Of a DNA stretch of 64,000 nt, positions 8,048 through 16,636 are shown one piece after another. The first letter of the stretch is position 1; the number at the start of each line of letters is the position of its first letter. A model generated the notes under the pieces. The model was given only the letters and a program-made list of their open reading frames with translations, was not told the origin of the DNA and searched no databases. The translations under genes were made by a program, and so were the position numbers. The stretch comes from Pantoea cypripedii (GTDB lineage Bacteria; Pseudomonadota; Gammaproteobacteria; Enterobacterales; Enterobacteriaceae). The stretch covers positions 418,690-482,689 of the forward strand of contig NZ_MLJI01000001.1 in NCBI RefSeq assembly GCF_002095535.1. Reading direction: 5' to 3'.

Positions 8048-8878
8048 ATGAGTGGTTCTCATAATTATCATTTGCAGGCAATGATTAAATTCTGGGAGGT
8101 AAGCAGTGAGCCATGGGGGGCTAAAGATAGAAATTCAAAGTTTATTTATGCGAATAAACGCTATCATGAGCTACTCTCGCTACCATATGGCTTTAATGTT
8201 GAAGGTCGATATGACGGAGAATTACCCGCTTCAACGGCTGAGTTTCAAAATGAGTTTCAGGCCCATGATCGTAAGGTTGAAAAATTATTGGATAGAGTTA
8301 CTTCAATAGAGATACACCCTTTTGAGCAGAATCATTATCTCCAGCCGTGGTATTTTGATAAGTATCCTTTAATGGACAGTCATGGTGTCTGTATAGGAAC
8401 TATCTTTCATGGCAGACCAGTGGAAATGATTACGTTAACACGACTGGACAAAATTAAAATCCCCTCGTCTCTGGTGTTTACTCCGCCATCTGATTTCTTT
8501 TTAAAAAGAGAATGGGAGATCGTATTTTACTTATTACAAGGGTTTTCAGCGAAAGATATTTCTGCTCACCTCCATATATCACATCGCACAGTGACTAACC
8601 ATATCCAAAATGTTTATCAAAAAGCCAATGTTAGCTCAAGAAGGGGATTGATAGAGTTCTGCTATGAAAATAACATATCTAATTATATTCCGGATAGGTT
8701 TTTTCAAAACGCCAGAATCTCTATCAATTTAACAGGATTTCTTAGGAAATACTGTCAAAACCCGTTCGATCATATGTCAGATGTGATGGTGGGCATAAAA
8801 ATATTAATTCTACGCGCGTATGAGCGACCAGCTGATGCGCGGTATTTGCGGAGATACAAAACGTACTGCCCCGCCTGA
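8048..8878 (+). CDS. PAS-like LuxR-family transcriptional regulator
   Basis: 276-residue one-component regulator. Residues ~10-120 resemble a PAS fold (WEVSSEPWGAKDRNSKFIYANKRY). Residues ~155-215 form a LuxR/GerE helix-turn-helix (REWEIVFYLLQGFSAKDISAHLHISHRTVTNHIQNVYQKANVSSR). The ATG at 8048 is preceded by AAGGAG at a good distance, whereas an in-frame earlier start lacks one. The region is AT-rich compared with the operon upstream, which hints at horizontal transfer. The last ~45 codons lie antisense to the 3' end of the cupin gene (137-bp tail-to-tail overlap), so the natural C-terminus may have been altered by recombination. It might control the porin/import operon or the cupin, but nothing in the sequence proves this. 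Confidence 0.8.
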   Translation: MSGSHNYHLQAMIKFWEVSSEPWGAKDRNSKFIYANKRYHELLSLPYGFNVEGRYDGELPASTAEFQNEFQAHDRKVEKLLDRVTSIEIHPFEQNHYLQPWYFDKYPLMDSHGVCIGTIFHGRPVEMITLTRLDKIKIPSSLVFTPPSDFFLKREWEIVFYLLQGFSAKDISAHLHISHRTVTNHIQNVYQKANVSSRRGLIEFCYENNISNYIPDRFFQNARISINLTGFLRKYCQNPFDHMSDVMVGIKILILRAYERPADARYLRRYKTYCPA

Positions 8879-9125
8879 AGGTCGTTTCGGTGATATGACC
8901 TAAACTCCCCTCATTGACTTCGGCAGTAAAAATAGCACCCTCACCAGAAAGGATGATATACCACTCTTCACCTTCGTGGTGGCAATGGCAGCCAACCTTA
9001 TTTCCTGCTTCGATCACCGTGGCATAAAGATCCTGATCCGTACCATTGATCAGGTTTTGAATTGAAATTCCAACAGAATTATCCTTGATTGCATCATCGG
9101 TATGAAAATCTGAGAATAAGATCAC
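8742..9125 (-). CDS. Small cupin-domain protein
   Basis: 127-residue single-domain cupin (RmlC-like beta-barrel). Cupin motif 1 is visible as GCHCHHEGEEWYIILSGEG, with two metal-binding His and Glu, and motif 2 as GSTFCISANTAHQLV, with the last His. The start is GTG at 9125: an AAAGGAG ribosome binding site lies 7 bases before it, and the ATG two bases upstream hits a stop at once. Such stand-alone cupins can be metal-dependent isomerases, dioxygenases or ligand sensors; function is unknown here. Its 3' end overlaps the LuxR-type gene on the other strand. Confidence 0.75.
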   Translation of the reverse strand: MILFSDFHTDDAIKDNSVGISIQNLINGTDQDLYATVIEAGNKVGCHCHHEGEEWYIILSGEGAIFTAEVNEGSLGHITETTFRRGSTFCISANTAHQLVAHTRVELIFLCPPSHLTYDRTGFDSIS

Positions 9126-9283
9126 ATTAATACTCCTTTATAAAATAAGTATTCCATACTCTGTCCATTTGATACCCGTCAATATCATAATGATCTATGA
9201 TTATCGAGTTAAGTATTGCATAGATTAATGTTCTTCTGTCAATTTTAAATTAAAAAACTTCCCATTATGCTGGAGATAAAAGA

Positions 9284-9520
9284 ATGGACTCAAATCAACC
9301 CTTATCCGACTGGCACCGGGAAGATATACTCGCCGCAATCAGAAAGAAGAAAAAATCAATGGCTGCGCTATCACGGGAATTTGGTCTTTCTTCGGGGACA
9401 TTAATCAATACGCTAAACCGTCCATGGCTGCGCGGAGAACGTATAATTGCGGGTGCGATCGGCGTAAAAGCCGAAGAAATCTGGCCGAGTCGTTACCAAT
9501 TAAGAAAGCAAAAGTCGTGA
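9284..9520 (+). CDS. Ner/SfsB(Nlp)-like DNA-binding regulator
   Basis: 78-residue protein matching the phage-Mu Ner / SfsB family of small winged or lambda-like helix-turn-helix proteins: DWHREDILAAIRKKKKSMAALSREFGLSS, then NTLNRPW and IWPSRY. SfsB of E. coli has the same DWHPADI...IWPSRY framework. GGAG lies about 10 bases before the ATG. It stands alone, divergent from the cupin gene and convergent with the OtsA-like gene. Its target is unknown. Confidence 0.82.
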   Translation: MDSNQPLSDWHREDILAAIRKKKKSMAALSREFGLSSGTLINTLNRPWLRGERIIAGAIGVKAEEIWPSRYQLRKQKS

Positions 9521-9533
9521 CGTCGTCTTTTAA

Positions 9534-10961
9534 TTAATACCTCACACGACTACTAAACCCGGAAGACAACAGCAGGCTGCCCGCCATTAATCCGATATCT
9601 TCATTTTCCGGGGTATTGAGATCCTCCAGAAAATGCGTGGCCCACCAATGGCAATCCTGCTGATGAATACCTTTCATCAGCCGGGCATGGCGATTTTGCC
9701 GTTCGCTGAGCGGAATACGCAGCGCAGTATGAATGGCATCGGCAATGGCATCGGGATCGTAAGGATTGACGATCAGTGCGCCATCCATATGTTCTGCGGC
9801 TCCGGCAAACTGCGACAGGATCAGCACGCCAGGATTGGCGGGATCCTGCACCGCAACATACATCTTCGCCATCAGACTCATACCCGCCATCAGCGGCGTG
9901 ACCAGTGCGACGCGAGACGCGCGGTAGATACCGGCCTGCTCCTCCCGGCTATAGGATTTGGTCAGATAACTGATCGGGCACCATTCCAGCGTACCCTGTA
10001 CACCATTCATTTCACCGCACAGATTCTCCAGTTCATGACTCAACTCAGCCGTGCGCGGTGTGTAGCCAGCAGCCGGAGAAGCCAGTTGTAGCAACATCAT
10101 ATTTCCCGTGTAATCCGGGTGATGGCGCAGTAACACCTCAATGGCGCTGATGCGGTAAGGCAGACCGGCGCTGTCATCAAGATGGCCGCCGCTCAGGATG
10201 GTGTTTTCCGGCAGGGTTGCCCGACATTGTTCTTCCATATAACGGCAACTGTTACTTGCCAGCAGACAGTGCGCATCTTCCAAATCGATACCCACCGGAT
10301 ACACCCCGGTGCTGATAATCTGCCCGTGAATGCGTATGCGCGTGGCGCTCAGGCGTTCGCAGCGGAATGTGCTTTCGACCCACAACAGAAAATTGTTCAT
10401 ATCCTGGCTGGTCTGAAAACCAATCAGATCGCAACACAATAACGACTCAGCCAGCCATGACCAGTCAGGAATGGCGGAAAACCCCGCGCCTGCCGGGAAG
10501 GGTTGATGGAAAAACAAGCCGATGCGATTTGTCAGCCCGGCAGTGCGTAGCATTTTCACGCTCGGTATCAGGTGGTAATCCTGGACCCAGATAACATCAT
10601 CGGGCATGGCGTATTCGGCGATTGCTCTGGCATAGCTTTCGTTGAGTTTCCGATACTGGCTCAAATCGTCCTGATTAAAACGTGCCAGGTCAGGTCGCTG
10701 ATGAAACATCGGCCACAGCCCCTGATGAACATAATGATGGTAGCCCTGTTCCACTTCACCCCGACTCAGCGGGAAGCTGAGGGTGTCAAATTTATGGCCG
10801 TGGCGAAAATTCAGCGGGTGAGGTGTCTCTGATGAAATGGCCTGAGTTTTTCCGTCCCAACTAATCCACAACCCGCCACGGCGTGACAGGATGCTTTCAT
10901 ACAGCGCGGATAAGGTCGAAGCCCGTGACAGATTGTGCGAAACCAGAATGAAGCCTGACAT
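9534..10961 (-). CDS. Trehalose-6-phosphate synthase (OtsA) homologue with lost active-site residues
   Basis: 475-residue GT20-family protein, the same length class as OtsA, and colinear with it by a constant two-residue offset. Conserved: Asp128 and His152 (OtsA D130, H154; segments WVQDYHL and FFHQPFP), Tyr74 and Trp83, and the DPANPGVLILSQFAGAA segment. Replaced: the N-terminal SNR arginine (SHN here), the RLDYxKGL motif (HLDDSAGL, so OtsA R262 and K267 become His260 and Ala265), the TSR arginine near 300, and the DGMNLVAKE loop (AGMSLMAKM, so D361 becomes Ala359 and E369 becomes Met367). These residues bind the UDP-glucose phosphates and sugar in OtsA, so normal catalysis is doubtful. The ORF is long and intact, so a non-catalytic or regulatory role, or a changed donor, is possible. 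Confidence 0.85.
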   Translation of the reverse strand: MSGFILVSHNLSRASTLSALYESILSRRGGLWISWDGKTQAISSETPHPLNFRHGHKFDTLSFPLSRGEVEQGYHHYVHQGLWPMFHQRPDLARFNQDDLSQYRKLNESYARAIAEYAMPDDVIWVQDYHLIPSVKMLRTAGLTNRIGLFFHQPFPAGAGFSAIPDWSWLAESLLCCDLIGFQTSQDMNNFLLWVESTFRCERLSATRIRIHGQIISTGVYPVGIDLEDAHCLLASNSCRYMEEQCRATLPENTILSGGHLDDSAGLPYRISAIEVLLRHHPDYTGNMMLLQLASPAAGYTPRTAELSHELENLCGEMNGVQGTLEWCPISYLTKSYSREEQAGIYRASRVALVTPLMAGMSLMAKMYVAVQDPANPGVLILSQFAGAAEHMDGALIVNPYDPDAIADAIHTALRIPLSERQNRHARLMKGIHQQDCHWWATHFLEDLNTPENEDIGLMAGSLLLSSGFSSRVRY

Positions 10962-11183
10962 AGCATTTTCCCTTTGATCACCATGAAAACCATTTCCATT
11001 GATTTAAGCGTTCTGCATATAAAAAAGGCGTAAAAAAACGACGGACAGGTATAAAAATCAGGCAAAAACGGGCCTTACTCTCCACTTCGTTAGTCAGGGG
11101 CAGCAGCTATAATTGCTTCATCCAGTGGTTGGCAAACTGGCTATCTGACGCGTGTGATAACCCTCTGAAAGGATGCATTCCTT

Positions 11184-13049
11184 ATGGCTTCAACAAAGCA
11201 ATCTCTTCCGGCTGGCATGCTGGCGGCAGCAGGCATTGTGTTTGGTGATATCGGCACCAGCCCGCTTTATACGTTGCGGGAATGCCTTTCAATTTTGCCC
11301 GATGGCAGTCCGACACCAGCAGCGGTGATGGGGTTTCTGTCACTGATCTTTTGGGCACTGACGTTGATCGTCACCGTGAAATACGTTTGCTTTGTGATGC
11401 GCGCCGATCATGACGGTGAGGGCGGGATCCTGACGCTGATGTCACTGGCGCGTCAGCATGTCACCGGTCGCGCCGGATATTTTATTGTGCTGGCGGGGTT
11501 GATCGGCAGTGCATTCTTTTATGGTGACGGCGTGATTACGCCTGCCATTTCGGTCATGTCGGCGATTGAAGGGATTGAGGTGGTTGCACCTGGGCTGGAT
11601 CACCTGATTGTTCCGCTTTCAGTGATCATCCTGACCTTGCTGTTTATTATTCAGAAACACGGCACCGAGCGGGTGAGCCTGGTATTTGGTCCGGTGATGC
11701 TGGTGTGGTTTCTGACCCTTGCGGTGCTGGGTATACGCGGCATCATGATGAACCCCGGCGTGTTGCAGGCGTTGAATCCACTCTTTGCGCTGGAATTTCT
11801 CAACAGCCATAAGGCGCTTTCCTTTGCCGCGCTGGGCATGGTAGTGCTGGCGGTGACCGGGGCTGAAGCCTTGTATGCGGATATGGGCCATCTGGGAAAA
11901 ACACCGATTCGTCTGGCATGGCTGGTTATTGCCATGCCCGCGCTGGTGCTGAACTACTTCGGCCAGGGGGCGCTGGTGCTGGCGGACGCCGACGCGGTGC
12001 GTAATCCTTTTTACCTGCTGGCTCCCGACTGGGCGCAGATCCCACTGATTGTGCTGGCGACCTTATCGACGGTGATCGCCGCGCAATCGGTCATTTCCGG
12101 TGTTTATACCCTGACGCATCAGGCCATCCGGCAAGGATTCCTGCCACCGGTGCGCATCGTCTATACCTCATCAACGGAGTCCGGGCAGATTTATATCCCG
12201 GTCGCGAACTGGCTGCTGTTCGCGGCAGTGACGGTGATTATTATCTCTTTTCGCCAATCTTCGGCGCTGTCGTCGGCATACGGTATCGTGGTCACGGGAA
12301 CCATGGTGCTGACAGCTTGTCTTGCAAGCGTGGTTGCCTTTAAAAACTGGCGCTGGCCGCGGGCGGTGGCACTGGTGTTCCTCGTTTGTATGCTGATCAT
12401 CGATGTCCCGTTGTTCAGTGCCAATCTCATGAAACTGCTGTCTGGCGGCTGGGTGCCCGTGTTACTGGCGATGACGATGCTGGTCCTGATGCTGATCTGG
12501 AGTAGTGAGCGCTCACTGTTGATCCGTCGTCTGGCGGATGACCCGATAGGACTGAAAGCTATGATCAGTTCGCTGGAAGCAAATCCGCCGAAACGGGTGG
12601 AAGGTACTGCTGTCTTCCTGTCACGCAAGGAATATGAAATTCCCCAGGCGTTGCTCCACAACCTTAAACATAACCGCGTGCTGCATGCACGGACGGTACT
12701 TTTGCATATCCGGACCATCGATACGCCAAGGGTGCATAACCAGAAACGGATCAGCATCCAGCAACTTTCGCCTTCGTTCTGGCAGGTGACAGCGGCCTAT
12801 GGCTGGCATGAAGTGCCGTCGATGCAGGAGATCCTGCATTTATGTGGACTGGAAGGGTTCGGTTGTACCTTGCAGGAAGCGTCGTTTTTTACCTCACACG
12901 ATACGCTGGTGATGAAGAAACGAAATGGCCTGGCGCGGGCGAAAGGGGCGATTTTCCATTTCTTTCAACGTAATGCCTTGCGGGCACATGAACAATTTAT
13001 GATTCCACCCAATAGGGTGATTGAGTTGGGCGGGCAAAAGGAGTTCTAA
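11184..13049 (+). CDS. kup: Kup-family low-affinity potassium transporter
   Basis: 621-residue inner-membrane K+:H+ symporter of the KUP/HAK/KT family, matching E. coli Kup in length. The family start [17 protein letters not shown] is followed by about 12 hydrophobic segments to residue ~440 and a soluble C-terminal domain. Other family motifs are [17 protein letters not shown] and [15 protein letters not shown]. It is divergent from the OtsA-like gene across a 222-bp promoter region. Pairing K+ uptake with a trehalose-related gene would fit osmotic adaptation, but the neighbour may be inactive. It may be a paralogue of the housekeeping kup. Confidence 0.92.
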   Translation: MASTKQSLPAGMLAAAGIVFGDIGTSPLYTLRECLSILPDGSPTPAAVMGFLSLIFWALTLIVTVKYVCFVMRADHDGEGGILTLMSLARQHVTGRAGYFIVLAGLIGSAFFYGDGVITPAISVMSAIEGIEVVAPGLDHLIVPLSVIILTLLFIIQKHGTERVSLVFGPVMLVWFLTLAVLGIRGIMMNPGVLQALNPLFALEFLNSHKALSFAALGMVVLAVTGAEALYADMGHLGKTPIRLAWLVIAMPALVLNYFGQGALVLADADAVRNPFYLLAPDWAQIPLIVLATLSTVIAAQSVISGVYTLTHQAIRQGFLPPVRIVYTSSTESGQIYIPVANWLLFAAVTVIIISFRQSSALSSAYGIVVTGTMVLTACLASVVAFKNWRWPRAVALVFLVCMLIIDVPLFSANLMKLLSGGWVPVLLAMTMLVLMLIWSSERSLLIRRLADDPIGLKAMISSLEANPPKRVEGTAVFLSRKEYEIPQALLHNLKHNRVLHARTVLLHIRTIDTPRVHNQKRISIQQLSPSFWQVTAAYGWHEVPSMQEILHLCGLEGFGCTLQEASFFTSHDTLVMKKRNGLARAKGAIFHFFQRNALRAHEQFMIPPNRVIELGGQKEF

Positions 13050-13100
13050 GCTGAACCTAGACGGTTCTTAAATCTAAAGCAGATATCCATGCCGAACAGA

Positions 13101-13135
13101 CTAACCAAAGGTATAGTTTTACAACCTTTGGTTAG
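13101..13135 (+). terminator. 12-bp perfect hairpin after kup
   Basis: CTAACCAAAGGT and ACCTTTGGTTAG pair perfectly around an 11-base loop. No T-run follows, so it may be a weak or bidirectional terminator, or a control element of the small ORF that starts 15 bases later. Confidence 0.45.
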
Positions 13136-13149
13136 CTGTCGGGGACATT

Positions 13150-13320
13150 ATGGTTATCACTCATTTCTTACATCTGCGCGAATTACTGCAAATACTTTTC
13201 GTTATTATCTGTGTGATTTTAAAGCATTTTTCTCACCGTAATTTGTGGGCGAAAATTGTACTGGCCTGCATGATCTATGCCGCTGAGGCACTGATATTAA
13301 TTCTCTTTAACCAGACCTAG
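13150..13320 (+). CDS. Small hydrophobic protein (56 aa), hypothetical
   Basis: ORF of 56 codons starting MVITHFLHLRELLQILFV and ending ALILILFNQT. It holds two likely membrane segments (residues ~8-25 and ~38-54) with basic residues between them, so both ends would be on the same side of the membrane. GGGGA lies 5-9 bases before the ATG. It follows kup in the same direction after a strong hairpin. I do not recognise the family. Confidence 0.4.
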   Translation: MVITHFLHLRELLQILFVIICVILKHFSHRNLWAKIVLACMIYAAEALILILFNQT

Positions 13321-13368
13321 TTTCGGCCTGCTGGATTAACCAGCGTTGTCGTGAACGGCGGTCGGAAC

Positions 13369-14613
13369 TCAATACGGTGTCGCTTTAACGCTGGTTCTCG
13401 CTTCCTGCCATTCCTGATAAAGCGTCGCCATATCCACCCACTGCAACCATTTTGCCGGGTGCAGTAAAAATTCATCGGCGACGGCATTGCGTAGCGCTTC
13501 GGCAGTAAACCCGACAAAGCCCAGTAGCCCGAGTCCGATGCTGACGCTTTCGTACAGGCAGTTACCATCATAACGGGTGTCAATGGTCCTGCCATCAAGG
13601 CCGACAGGCCAGTAATGTGCTGATGCATCACTCCCGGTGGATGTTCCCGACAGGGTGGTATCCCGCTGCAAAACGAGGCTTAAATAGATTTCGTTTAACT
13701 GAGGTTCTTCACTGGCACGTATTTCCTGGGCATTGATGCTGCCATCGGCGCGAAACTCGTTAACCACAAACACGATGCCGGACGGCATTATCCCGGAGGC
13801 CAGCAACATATTGAGAGCATCATCCGCGAGCTGGTTATTGAAACTTCCTGACTGGCGTAACAGGAAATGACTCATCTCCTGGATCTGCTGAACGGAAGGC
13901 TCCCAACCGGAAGCTGGGGGGACAGCAGCCATATTGAAATGAATGGCGGCAGGTCGTGGGGTTATCACGCTATTCAAATCGACCGGTGAAGAGATATGGG
14001 AGGGAAGGGGTGTTATCAGCCGGTTGATATCACCGGGAGCCAGTGTTTCGAAGGGAGCTGGCGTGGGAATCGGGGTCAGATTATTGAAATCAAGTAATGA
14101 AGGCACCGGTGAGACAGCCACAGGCGCAGGGATAAGGAAATTATCGGCGTCTCTGACGCGCCCCGAAACTTTTATACCCAGCTCATGCAGGGTGCGTATA
14201 TCTAAACAGGTCAGTACGCTGATATCGCTCAGTGGCAATCGCGGGTACAGCTTATGCAGGCGTCCGGCGTATTCATGGAGGGTTTCCATTTTCTTCCGTG
14301 GGGTGATTTTCTTTATCCTGGCACCTTCCTTCGACAGCGATTGATATTCTGGCCGATAGCGCAGCCTGCGTTCGTCTTCTCCTGTCAGCAGGCTGATATC
14401 ACGGTAGGATGGTTTAGGCTTTAAGCTGAGTAGTCGGCGGGCGTAATCTTCCGTTGATTCGGCAGTGCCTCGCGGAGTGCTGACATGGATTTGCTTCCCG
14501 AGGTCTGACAGCGTTTGAAACGCAGGTATTTTCTTCAATGCCTGCAAACTTAATTTTGTCAGCCGACAAATCGCCCTTTGGGGGATATTGGGAATCAGTT
14601 GCTGCAAACGCAC
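13369..14613 (-). CDS. Repeat protein with C-terminal permuted OTU-like protease domain
   Basis: 414 residues from a GTG start, but the frame stays open upstream to ~14,708 with no better start, so it is probably the C-terminal half of the protein encoded by the next ORF. Residues ~1-140 carry copies of the same 58-residue repeat (IPAFQTLS at 29, RPEYQSLS at 87). A Pro/Thr-rich linker follows (~150-225). Residues ~230-390 end in NEIYLSLVLQRD...SAHYWPVGLDGRTIDTRYDGNCLYESVSIGL. DGNCLYESV matches the OTU-family Asp/Cys box (Asp349, Cys352), and LSLVL...AHYWPV matches the OTU C-terminal strand-plus-His (His333). Here the His element comes before the Cys element, the order of a circularly permuted OTU fold. 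Bacterial OTUs are deubiquitinases delivered into host cells; this is a prediction. Confidence 0.6.
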   Translation of the reverse strand: MRLQQLIPNIPQRAICRLTKLSLQALKKIPAFQTLSDLGKQIHVSTPRGTAESTEDYARRLLSLKPKPSYRDISLLTGEDERRLRYRPEYQSLSKEGARIKKITPRKKMETLHEYAGRLHKLYPRLPLSDISVLTCLDIRTLHELGIKVSGRVRDADNFLIPAPVAVSPVPSLLDFNNLTPIPTPAPFETLAPGDINRLITPLPSHISSPVDLNSVITPRPAAIHFNMAAVPPASGWEPSVQQIQEMSHFLLRQSGSFNNQLADDALNMLLASGIMPSGIVFVVNEFRADGSINAQEIRASEEPQLNEIYLSLVLQRDTTLSGTSTGSDASAHYWPVGLDGRTIDTRYDGNCLYESVSIGLGLLGFVGFTAEALRNAVADEFLLHPAKWLQWVDMATLYQEWQEARTSVKATPY

Positions 14614-14690
14614 GGCATAGTCTTCAGGAGCCTCTTCCGGCTGCCAGGTGTGCTGAAAAATGGTCGTCCAAACGAGCCTGGGGAATTTTT

Positions 14691-16430
14691 TTAATTTTTT
14701 AGCCTGTTATTCGCCTCCAGCAAATGGTGGCTGGCAGCGTGGGTCTTAACTGGACGCGGTTGAGGTAAGCGCGGGACGGGGGCCGTCTTTTTTCGTCGCA
14801 TGGCTTTCTTATTTGAATCAACAATATCCCTGAATTCCGGCCTTTTGCGCAGGGCTGATCCTGATGCTTTGGTGATGCTACTTAGCTCGGGGATGGTTAA
14901 CCCCGGATGATCTTTATGCAGCCGCACCGCCCAATCCATCGGTGTTTCCTTATCCTGTTGCGGCGTTGCCTTACCCGCTTCTTTAGCCGTGTCGGTCAGC
15001 GGGATAAATTCAGGCCACTGCCGCAAATTTTGTTCGCTCACGCCAACCACAACGCAAATTTCAGTGGGTTTCAGATGTGGATGCCCGGTAAGCAGACGTA
15101 CCGCGTAGGCATGGTTGCTCTCGCCATCCTGACGGCGTGTGGTTTGCTGCGCGATTTCAGCCGCAGGCGTCAGTTCCTTAAATTCCGGTCTTTGCCGCAG
15201 ATTCGGTTCGCTCATACCGGAGATATAACTGATATCGTCAAGAGTCAGGTCGGGGTTAGCCCGAAACAGGCGTATGGCACATTGCAGCGGCGATTCATCA
15301 TCGCGGCGGAATTGGGTTGCGAAAGCTCTCTGGCCCGCTTCCGATAGTGTTTTGAATTCTGCTCTTTGCCTTAGATCGTTTTCATCCATCCTGGCGATAG
15401 CACTCAGTTCATGAGGTGTCAGGCGTGGGTAAAGTGTGTGCAGGCGGCGGGCGTACTCCAGCGGGGTTTCATCCTTAAGCTGCCGGGTCAGTTGCATCGC
15501 GCTGGTGGCTGCTTTGGTGAAACTTTTAAACATCCACAACTTGCGCAACCGCCGGATATCCATCCCTGCCAGCACGCAGAAATCATCTTCACACAGGTCG
15601 GGATAGAGCGGATAAATGCGCCGGACGTAAGCTGGACCTGATTCATTTTCTTGCTGTGGCGTGGCTGCCTGCGCTTCCTCCCCTTCTGGTGACAGGATTT
15701 TAAACTCCGGCCGATAGCGCAAATCCTGTGCGCTCACCCCGGAGAGCATGCTGATATCGCGCTGTAATAAATCAGGGTTTTGCATCAGCCGCAGAACATA
15801 GTGACTATCGGATTCATTAAGTTGTCGGCGGGTGGTGATTTTGGCAATCTCACCGGCCGATGACAGGGGGTGATGACGCTTTTTTGCTCGCGCAATTTGT
15901 TGCCTGCCATTATCGCTAAGGACTGCCATCAGCGCCGGCATCCCCCCTGGCTCATGTGCTGCGCGATAAAGCAGGGTTTCAGCCGGAGTGAGTGATTCCG
16001 CCAGCGTGGTGTTCTGCAACTGATGGGTGATCCTTTCATTAATGGTCGTCAGCACTTTTTTAGCTTTTCCCACATTTTCCAGCTTCTTCGTTAACCTGTG
16101 CTTCATCGCCACGATTTTGGGGTGCTTTGCGGAATGTTGCCGCTGATCGGGGGTGAGCACTCTGCTTGCAGCATCAGGCCGATGGATACGGGGTTTCACC
16201 GCCTGGCGCGGCTGGTGTTTGAAGGTTACCTGCGGTTGCAATGGGGGATCGTTTTCACGGTTGCTGCCTGATGAAGGCCCCTTGCCTGGCTCACGCGGTT
16301 GCAGAGATACCGGGAGCTGCCAGCAGGAAGAGACAGCGTTAAAGGGCAGGGTGAGGGGATGGGGGACTGCATGGGAAAACCGAATCGTTCCGGTACTGGA
16401 GTAAGGCACAATAATGTTGTTATCCGACAT
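14691..16430 (-). CDS. 58-residue tandem-repeat protein, putative effector N-terminal part
   Basis: 579-residue protein. The first ~100 residues are rich in Ser, Pro, Gln and Arg and look disordered, as in type III effectors, but I find no certain secretion signal. From ~185 to ~535 there are about six repeats of 58 residues. Landmarks are RPEFK at 240, MFKSF at 300, RAEFK at 356, RPEFK at 414, WPEFI at 472 and RPEFR at 530. The consensus includes E(S/T)xxxYAxRLxxxxPxLTxxDISxISGMSEPNLRQRPEF. The DIS...G(M/V)S...LR part resembles a helix-turn-helix turn, so each repeat may be a small helical module. The frame ends in an A-rich tract and the repeats continue one frame away in the downstream ORF. 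The Shine-Dalgarno site is weak and I saw no hrp box upstream. The family is not recognised. Confidence 0.6.
   Translation of the reverse strand: MSDNNIIVPYSSTGTIRFSHAVPHPLTLPFNAVSSCWQLPVSLQPREPGKGPSSGSNRENDPPLQPQVTFKHQPRQAVKPRIHRPDAASRVLTPDQRQHSAKHPKIVAMKHRLTKKLENVGKAKKVLTTINERITHQLQNTTLAESLTPAETLLYRAAHEPGGMPALMAVLSDNGRQQIARAKKRHHPLSSAGEIAKITTRRQLNESDSHYVLRLMQNPDLLQRDISMLSGVSAQDLRYRPEFKILSPEGEEAQAATPQQENESGPAYVRRIYPLYPDLCEDDFCVLAGMDIRRLRKLWMFKSFTKAATSAMQLTRQLKDETPLEYARRLHTLYPRLTPHELSAIARMDENDLRQRAEFKTLSEAGQRAFATQFRRDDESPLQCAIRLFRANPDLTLDDISYISGMSEPNLRQRPEFKELTPAAEIAQQTTRRQDGESNHAYAVRLLTGHPHLKPTEICVVVGVSEQNLRQWPEFIPLTDTAKEAGKATPQQDKETPMDWAVRLHKDHPGLTIPELSSITKASGSALRKRPEFRDIVDSNKKAMRRKKTAPVPRLPQPRPVKTHAASHHLLEANNRLKN
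14694..14700 (-). other. A AAA AAU slippery heptamer directly before the stop
   Basis: On the minus-strand mRNA the first repeat ORF ends CUA AAA AAU UAA. The in-frame heptamer A AAA AAU fits the X XXY YYZ pattern, and a -1 slip here enters exactly the frame of the OTU-containing ORF (next codons UUA AAA AAA UUC). A one-base indel in the A6 or A7 run would give the same effect. Confidence 0.5.
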
Positions 16431-16583
16431 GGAGATCGCTTTTGCTGGATTGGGTTAGAGCAAGTGAGGTTTATAGATGCCTGATAACCAATGATTTGAT
16501 AATCATTAAAAAGGGATTTTTCCCTGATATTTAAATGAGGCTGCGCCTGGCTTGCAGAGATGTCAGGAGAGGGCGCTTAAAAG

Positions 16584-16612
16584 CAAAAGGCCGCCATGTG
16601 GCGACCTTTTCC
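16584..16612 (-). terminator. Terminator of the DUF1471 gene
   Basis: In the minus direction AAAAGGTCGCC and GGCGGCCTTTT form an 11-base stem (with one G-U pair) around ACAT, continuing into TTTTGCTTTT. It lies 25 bases after the stop of the DUF1471 gene. Confidence 0.8.
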
Positions 16613-16636
16613 AGTGATTCTCAATACAACTATCTG

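Noticed and set aside
16431-16560. hrp-box promoter upstream of the repeat protein
   Set aside because: No GGAACC...CCAC pair at the proper spacing; only AT-rich DNA and a small palindrome, so type III secretion is not supported by the promoter.
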